64,000 bases of DNA from Sediminibacterium sp. (GTDB lineage: Bacteria; Bacteroidota; Bacteroidia; Chitinophagales; Chitinophagaceae), in assembly GCA_017537025.1 (NCBI GenBank), contig JAFWCB010000004.1, positions 124,001 to 188,000 on the forward strand. Direction: 5' to 3'. Below the pieces are notes generated by a model. That model ran no database searches. It had not been told where the DNA came from and saw nothing but the letters and a program-made list of their open reading frames with translations. Numbering within the stretch: position 1 is the stretch's first letter; the number at the start of each line of letters is the position of its first letter. The position numbers and the translations under genes were made by a program. Shown here in pieces: positions 59,542-64,000 of this stretch.

Positions 59542-62229
59542 TTATTGCTGCATCATATCCAAGCCACCACCTTGGTCGGCCTTGGTATTTTTTCTTTTGA
59601 AAAGATTCAAATCAAATTTACCAAAACGATAACTGAAATTTAAACGTATTACTTGAGGGTCTCTTCTTCTTTGTGTTACTTGGTTAAAAAAGCTGCTTTC
59701 TGAATATTGTTCAAAAACCTGAGAACGGAAAATATCATTAATACTCAAAGTTATATTTCCGCTCTGACCATTCTTCCAAGTGAACTCCTTGCGTATGGCA
59801 AAATCTACGCCAAAACGAGGGAGGTTATACCCTTGAGCGCCAGACTGAGGGCCACCGCCGAACATCATACCGCCTCCACCAAAACCACCACCACGTCCAC
59901 CACCACCTGAACTTGGAGGTAATACCGTTTTAGCTTGATAATCTCCACTCAACTGTACCGATAATCCTTTTACAATTTTGAAAGTATTGTTGAATTTCAA
60001 AAACCAGCTTAGCTGCTCCTGTGTAAGATTCGACTGTCCGGGCACACTAGCGTTGATTTTTGAGTTGAAGAGATTAACATTAATAGTATTTTCCCACCAT
60101 TTCACCGGCGAAAATTTGTTTGTTAACTCTAATCCATATGTATAGGCATCATTTGCATTGATGTAGGTACTAAAAAAGGCACTATCTCCCGGAACCAAAG
60201 CATTCTTATCGCGATACACGTAACGGGTAATCAAATTATTTGAATATTTGAAGAATGCGGTTACTAAAAAATTCGCACCTGGTTTATAAGCATTATTCCA
60301 CGACATTTCGAAGGACTGTGTAAACTCGGGCTTTAGGTTAGCATTCCCGATATTGATATTCTGAGGATCTGAATAATCCGGGAAAGGCATTAACTGAAAG
60401 AAGTTCGGACGGTTAACTCTTCTTGAATAGTTAATCTGAAAATCTTGCTTCGGATTTATTTTATAAGTTACAAACGCACTAGGGAATAAACTCAATGGGA
60501 AGTCTACTTTGAATGTTGCAGAATCCGCGCCTTTTGAGTTTAACAGGGTACCAGTATAATTAGAGCTTTCGACCCTCAAGCCTAATTGGTAACTCCAGTT
60601 TTTCACTTTAAAGCTATAGGTACTGTAAGCAGCATAAACCTGATCGTTAAATTTATAACGGCTGCTAATCAGCGGAACCTGTACATATTGATTGGTAGCA
60701 CTATTGTATCGATATTGATCTAATACGTTATTAAAATCACGAATGGCTGCGCGGGTACCTGCTTCAAATTTAGAGTCATCGGATAATGGATTCTCATAAT
60801 CGATTTGTGCGGTATGATTAATGGTTGTACCCGACCCAATTCCTTTCTGTAAGAGAGGCGACTGCTTAGATGTTCCATCTAAATTATAAGTATAACTACC
60901 GATATCTGAATTATTACTATTCTGGCTATTATTATAATTATAATCGGCAGAAAGATTATGACCGTTCTTAGCGAAATTATGCTTATAACTAAATTGAGTT
61001 CCTAAATTCTCAAAAATAGAAGAAGAATGTGTATTGATATTCGTATAAGAGGTTTTAGTACCTTTTATAGTTGAATCTACAATCTGTGTTTGATCGTTTT
61101 TAAATTCACCGCGCACATAGTTACCTGCAATGGAGAAAGTATTTCTGTTATCTACGAAATAATCGATACCACCCCTAAAAAAAGCGAATGAACCTGTGTT
61201 TTTGCCATCTTGGGTGTTATAAATATTGCTTGGTGTGCTTAAAAAATTATTACGGTCGGTTAAATTTTGTGAAATCGATTTCCTTTGATTGTAATTCCCG
61301 CTCACAGTTACATTTAATTTACCTTGACGTACATTAAGATCACCGCCACCATTTAACATAGCACGAGAATCTATACCTGCACGTAAGCCTCCGTTATAAC
61401 CTGCTTTTTTATTTTTCTTCAACACGATATTCAAAATACCGGCATTACCGCCGGAGGCATCATATTTTGCGGACGGGTTGGTTATTAATTCTACTTTATC
61501 GATTACATCAGCAGGAATTTGATCTAAAGTAATTGTAGTTGGGCGGCCATCAATGAAAATGGTTGGAGCTGCATTTCGTAATGTTACATTGCCATCAATA
61601 TCTACGTTTAATGCGGGGATGTTTCGCATGAGTTCCGTAGCCGTTTGTCCGGCACCAACTAAGTTTTTATCTACATTAAAGATCTTTCTATCAATTCCCA
61701 ATTCAAACTGAGGCTTAGAAGAAGCTGTTACTGTTACGTTGGCTAAGTTAGCGGCATCTTCTTCCATTTTAATATTACCTAAATCTTTATCTGCCATTCC
61801 AAGCATTTGTTGGAAATTACCCCCGCCATTACTGGCTGCACCGCCCCCTTGTGGAAATTTGATTCCAAAGTTGATGGTTTGTTCAACCGGTTTGTAGTTT
61901 AATGCAGTAAGCTTTAATTTAAAATTTCCAAAAAGTGAAAGCCCTTCAAAACTAAAATCTCCATTCGATTTTGTAATTAAAGTACCCAAAGCAACTTCTT
62001 TCAATTTTTTTGTAGCAGTATCAAATTTGTTACCTCTGATCTGTACGGTTACGCCCTCTACACCTTTATTAGTTTTACTGTCAACAATTTTTCCGTAAAA
62101 ATGACCAATATTGGTATTCTGAGCCCCCCCGGCACTCCCGCGAGCTCCACCGGCACCCGGAAACTGAGCCTCAAGGGATAAAAAGCAGATACTCAACACA
62201 AAAACAGATAGAAATTTTACCATATTCAT
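59542..62229 (-). CDS. Outer-membrane beta-barrel protein with carboxypeptidase-regulatory-like domain
   Basis: An 895-residue protein with signal peptide (MVKFLSVFVLSICFLSLEAQ, the ATG at 62223 is an equally good start), a glycine-rich entry, a carboxypeptidase-regulatory-like domain (about residues 45-125), a plug-like domain (about 165-270, ending ITNPSAKYDASGGNAGI) and a barrel of the OMP_b-brl_3 type. A Gly-rich loop (SSGGGGRGGGFGGGG) near residue 775 is unusual. It resembles the barrel protein at 41469-43925. Ligand unknown. Promoter candidate: CAACTTTG on the minus strand (62251-62244), seven of eight. Confidence 0.85.
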   Translation of the reverse strand: MNMVKFLSVFVLSICFLSLEAQFPGAGGARGSAGGAQNTNIGHFYGKIVDSKTNKGVEGVTVQIRGNKFDTATKKLKEVALGTLITKSNGDFSFEGLSLFGNFKLKLTALNYKPVEQTINFGIKFPQGGGAASNGGGNFQQMLGMADKDLGNIKMEEDAANLANVTVTASSKPQFELGIDRKIFNVDKNLVGAGQTATELMRNIPALNVDIDGNVTLRNAAPTIFIDGRPTTITLDQIPADVIDKVELITNPSAKYDASGGNAGILNIVLKKNKKAGYNGGLRAGIDSRAMLNGGGDLNVRQGKLNVTVSGNYNQRKSISQNLTDRNNFLSTPSNIYNTQDGKNTGSFAFFRGGIDYFVDNRNTFSIAGNYVRGEFKNDQTQIVDSTIKGTKTSYTNINTHSSSIFENLGTQFSYKHNFAKNGHNLSADYNYNNSQNSNNSDIGSYTYNLDGTSKQSPLLQKGIGSGTTINHTAQIDYENPLSDDSKFEAGTRAAIRDFNNVLDQYRYNSATNQYVQVPLISSRYKFNDQVYAAYSTYSFKVKNWSYQLGLRVESSNYTGTLLNSKGADSATFKVDFPLSLFPSAFVTYKINPKQDFQINYSRRVNRPNFFQLMPFPDYSDPQNINIGNANLKPEFTQSFEMSWNNAYKPGANFLVTAFFKYSNNLITRYVYRDKNALVPGDSAFFSTYINANDAYTYGLELTNKFSPVKWWENTINVNLFNSKINASVPGQSNLTQEQLSWFLKFNNTFKIVKGLSVQLSGDYQAKTVLPPSSGGGGRGGGFGGGGMMFGGGPQSGAQGYNLPRFGVDFAIRKEFTWKNGQSGNITLSINDIFRSQVFEQYSESSFFNQVTQRRRDPQVIRLNFSYRFGKFDLNLFKRKNTKADQGGGLDMMQQ

Positions 62230-62340
62230 TTAATTATACATTGCAAAGTTGCATTCTTGCATATTTTAGTGGCATCTCCATTATACAAGCGGTAATAAGA
62301 CAAATTTGAGTGGGTAAAGTTTAGGAGCTATGCACCGACT

Positions 62341-62360
62341 TCACCGATTTATTTCGGTGA
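62341..62360. other. Stem-loop between DUF445 and the beta-barrel gene
   Basis: TCACCGA, loop TTTATT, TCGGTGA: a 7-bp perfect stem ending at the base before the DUF445 stop codon. No T-tract follows on the minus strand, so it is an RNA 3' structure or operator rather than a clear intrinsic terminator. Confidence 0.4.
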
Positions 62361-62969
62361 TTAAGAGATAATGGTAAGTAATACCTGTAGTAAGCCTATT
62401 AGAAATCCTAATACACCCCCGATGATCTCTACAAAACGGAATTCCTTAGACATGATAGCGTTCAGGATATTTTCGAGCTTATCCGTTGAAAAAAGAGCAA
62501 CTTTAGCTGTTACTATTTTTTCTAAGTCTAAATCTTGTTTCAAATTACCCATATAGTTTTGCATAATTACAGGAAACAAGTTCTCCAATTCGGCGGTAAA
62601 TACCGACTTTAGCTGCTGAATGGTTTTATCCCCGATAAACATACTAATAACCGGCATTTGCTCGGCCAGTTTCACTCTTAAAAATTGGTCTATATGCTCT
62701 TCTATAAAAGGCATAAGCTTGGCTACATTTGCTGGATTTGTAATTTTTTGTTCGATATCCGAGAACGAAAGCAATTCAGCACTTACTAATTTGCCTAATT
62801 TTTCAGCAAATTGCTTTTGCCTTTTAGGAAAAATACCTTGAAAACGGATACCCAATATTTTTTTTGATTCTCTCGGATGGAAGAGCATTTTAATGGCAAT
62901 CCAATTCGTAAACCATCCAATGAATGCAGATATAAATGGTATCAGGTATAATAGCTTCATGCTGAGCAT
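62361..62969 (-). CDS. DUF445 family membrane-anchored protein
   Basis: A 202-residue protein with a hydrophobic N-terminus (LLYLIPFISAFIGWFTNWIAIKMLFHP) carrying the DUF445 signature GWxTNWxAIKMLFxP, a helical middle, the GIFPKRQKQFAEKLG segment, and a C-terminal membrane segment (FVEIIGGVLGFLIGLLQVLLTI). Members are widespread and short forms like this one have unknown function. It starts 5 bases after the stem of the tRNA-His terminator. An alternative start is ATG at 62960 (MKLLYL). Confidence 0.87.
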   Translation of the reverse strand: MLSMKLLYLIPFISAFIGWFTNWIAIKMLFHPRESKKILGIRFQGIFPKRQKQFAEKLGKLVSAELLSFSDIEQKITNPANVAKLMPFIEEHIDQFLRVKLAEQMPVISMFIGDKTIQQLKSVFTAELENLFPVIMQNYMGNLKQDLDLEKIVTAKVALFSTDKLENILNAIMSKEFRFVEIIGGVLGFLIGLLQVLLTIIS

Positions 62970-62971
62970 TT

Positions 62972-62997
62972 AAAAACCCGTAAAAAATTACGGGTTT
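62972..62997 (-). terminator. Intrinsic terminator after tRNA-His
   Basis: Minus strand: AAACCCGTAA, loop TTTT, TTACGGGTTT and continuing T residues: a 10-bp perfect stem. It is 7 bases after the tRNA 3' end and 3-5 bases before the DUF445 start codon, so it separates the tRNA from the protein gene. Confidence 0.8.
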
Positions 62998-63004
62998 AAT
63001 GAGG

Positions 63005-63079
63005 GGAGAACGATGGGTCTCGAACCCACGGCCTTCAGTGCCACAAACTGACGCTCTAACCAACTGAGCTACGCTCTCC
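63005..63079 (-). tRNA. tRNA-His (GTG anticodon)
   Basis: Minus-strand cloverleaf: acceptor GAGAGCG/CGTTCTC (one G-U), D arm GCTC...GAGC, anticodon stem TCAGT/ACTGA with loop TTGTGGC (anticodon GUG), T arm GTGGG/CCCAT with loop TTCGAGA. The base before the acceptor is G (63079) opposite discriminator C73 (63005), the G-1:C73 pair that identifies tRNA-His. CCA is not encoded. A match to the Bacteroidota promoter lies just upstream. Confidence 0.96.
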
Positions 63080-63091
63080 GTTTTGGGGTTG

Positions 63092-63122
63092 CAAAAATAC
63101 AAAAAAATATAATGTTAGCAAA
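63092..63122 (-). promoter_or_regulatory. tRNA-His promoter
   Basis: On the minus strand TTTG (63122-63119), a 19-bp spacer, then TATTTTTG (63099-63092): both match the Bacteroidota consensus exactly. The -7 element ends 12 bases before the tRNA 5' end. Confidence 0.8.
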
Positions 63123-63205
63123 AACAGTCAGTAGTTTTCAACAATATTGCTTTACAAACCTTTGTTAATTAGAATTAAGCTGGATTTTTAGGCGTATTTT
63201 TCAGT

Positions 63206-63213
63206 TATTTTTG
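63206..63213 (+). promoter_or_regulatory. Bacteroidota -7 element for the tail-specific protease gene
   Basis: TATTTTTG is an exact TAnnTTTG match, 8 bases before the ATG at 63222, again implying a very short leader. No good TTTG at the -33 distance. Confidence 0.45.
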
Positions 63214-63221
63214 AAGGCATC

Positions 63222-64000
63222 ATGAAAAAACTTGTAGTATTTATGAAGAGTAGAAATGGTTTAATTTTGGCCTTTATTCTTTTGTTCGGCGGATTGTTTT
63301 TTGCTTTTAGAACAGTATCGGCTAAAGATGATTCGAATGAATTACTTACCCAACAACAGCGCTTATTGAGTGCAGTTGCTTCCTTATTAAAAGAACAGCA
63401 TTACAGCCCTAAACAAATTAATGATGATTTTTCTAGAAAAGTATTCAAAGGTTATTTTGAACAATTAGATAACGACAAAAGTATTTTTTTACAATCTGAT
63501 ATCAACGCGTTAAAAAAATTTGAAACAACTATTGATGAAGAAATCAATGGTGCCCCTTTGCAATTTCAACCTGCCGTTAGTGCCATCTATTCCAAAAGAT
63601 TAGCAGAAGCCGAAGCGATGGCGAAGAAAATATTAGCGTCACCATTTGATTTTTCGGTAAATGAATCCATTCAATTAGATGGTGAAAAATTAAACTTCCC
63701 TAAAGATGCGGCAGAACAAAACGACAGATGGCGTAAAAAAATAAAATATTTTGTATTAGAGCGATATATTGATTTAGTAGAACAACAAGAGAAGAGTAAA
63801 GACAAAAAAGATTTTGTGGCTAAGCCAAAAGATAGTTTAGAGCTCGAGGCAAGAAATAACGTACTTAAAATAATGGAGAGAAATTTTAATCGCACCAAAA
63901 AAGCATTTACCGAGGAGCAGCGATTTAACTCTTTTATTAATGTGGTTACAAATTTGATGGATCCACATACCGACTATTATCCTCCACTTGAAAAACGTTC
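63222..64000 (+). CDS. prc: Tail-specific protease (S41, Prc-like), N-terminal part
   Basis: The frame is open from the ATG at 63222 to the window end, 259 full codons. After an N-terminal membrane segment or signal (NGLILAFILLFGGLFFAF) comes the long helical N-terminal domain of carboxy-terminal processing proteases: YFEQLDNDKSIFLQSDI, then RWRKKIKYFVLERYI and the start of the next segment, MDPHTDYYPP, at the very end. The PDZ and S41 catalytic Ser/Lys domains are outside the window. Prc proteins degrade C-terminally tagged or misfolded periplasmic proteins and process cell-envelope enzymes. Confidence 0.88.
   Translation, partial: MKKLVVFMKSRNGLILAFILLFGGLFFAFRTVSAKDDSNELLTQQQRLLSAVASLLKEQHYSPKQINDDFSRKVFKGYFEQLDNDKSIFLQSDINALKKFETTIDEEINGAPLQFQPAVSAIYSKRLAEAEAMAKKILASPFDFSVNESIQLDGEKLNFPKDAAEQNDRWRKKIKYFVLERYIDLVEQQEKSKDKKDFVAKPKDSLELEARNNVLKIMERNFNRTKKAFTEEQRFNSFINVVTNLMDPHTDYYPPLEKR

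Overview
The window is chromosomal DNA from a member of the Bacteroidota, most likely Chitinophagia/Chitinophagaceae; genus-level placement would be a guess. Evidence: AT-rich sequence, no Shine-Dalgarno signals, several matches to the Bacteroidota promoter pattern (TTTG about 20 bp upstream of TAnnTTTG), outer-membrane beta-barrel proteins with carboxypeptidase-regulatory-like N-termini, a YtxJ-type bacillithiol-linked protein, and a type IX secretion (T9SS) type-B C-terminal domain beside a PorP/SprF partner. I see no transposase, integrase, phage gene, CRISPR array or rRNA. The window starts inside parC and ends inside a tail-specific protease gene.

Layout. 1-9.4 kb: housekeeping genes (parC end, CvfB-like S1 protein, two-domain PLD-like protein, thiolase, TauE/SafE permease, NAD(P)-binding protein, YtxJ, a 39-residue lipoprotein, mpl, DEDDh exonuclease). 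9.4-23.7 kb: a dolichol-phosphate-mannose-synthase-like glycosyltransferase, an ABC exporter, a DMT permease, two S9 peptidases, a coiled-coil membrane protein, cytoplasmic trehalase with an MFS permease, a PPC/DUF296 lipoprotein and a GH16 glycosidase. 23.7-41.4 kb: a large histidine/tryptophan biosynthesis region. 41.4-49.1 kb: an outer-membrane beta-barrel protein, HdrD-like Fe-S proteins, a LysE permease, a DoxX-like membrane protein and a phosphoribosyltransferase. 49.2-57 kb: a 2244-residue repeat protein with its PorP/SprF partner. 57-64 kb: phosphosugar mutase, pcm, a second beta-barrel protein, DUF445, tRNA-His and the start of prc.

The biosynthetic region is the most informative part. 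hisG-hisD-hisC-(sugar dehydrogenase)-(cytochrome c)-hisB follows a histidine attenuator: promoter, leader peptide with a His-Thr-His-His-His run, antiterminator and terminator can all be placed. After a divergent DUF2147 gene comes a tryptophan attenuator whose leader peptide reads His-Trp-Trp-Trp-His. It precedes trpE-G-D-C-F-(secreted protein)-trpB-trpA and then, apparently on the same transcript, hisH-hisA-hisF-hisIE and a TlpA-like protein. Half of the histidine pathway therefore sits behind the tryptophan attenuator, and that leader also contains His codons. Both leader peptides start within a few bases of the predicted transcription start.

A second pattern is a family of tandem 7-bp repeat arrays in short intergenic gaps (near 4988, 5883, 26011, 38185, 38925 and 47232). 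In all six the upstream gene's stop codon lies in, or touches, the array. In two the arrays form long inverted repeats, and in hisD six heptads encode the last 14 residues.
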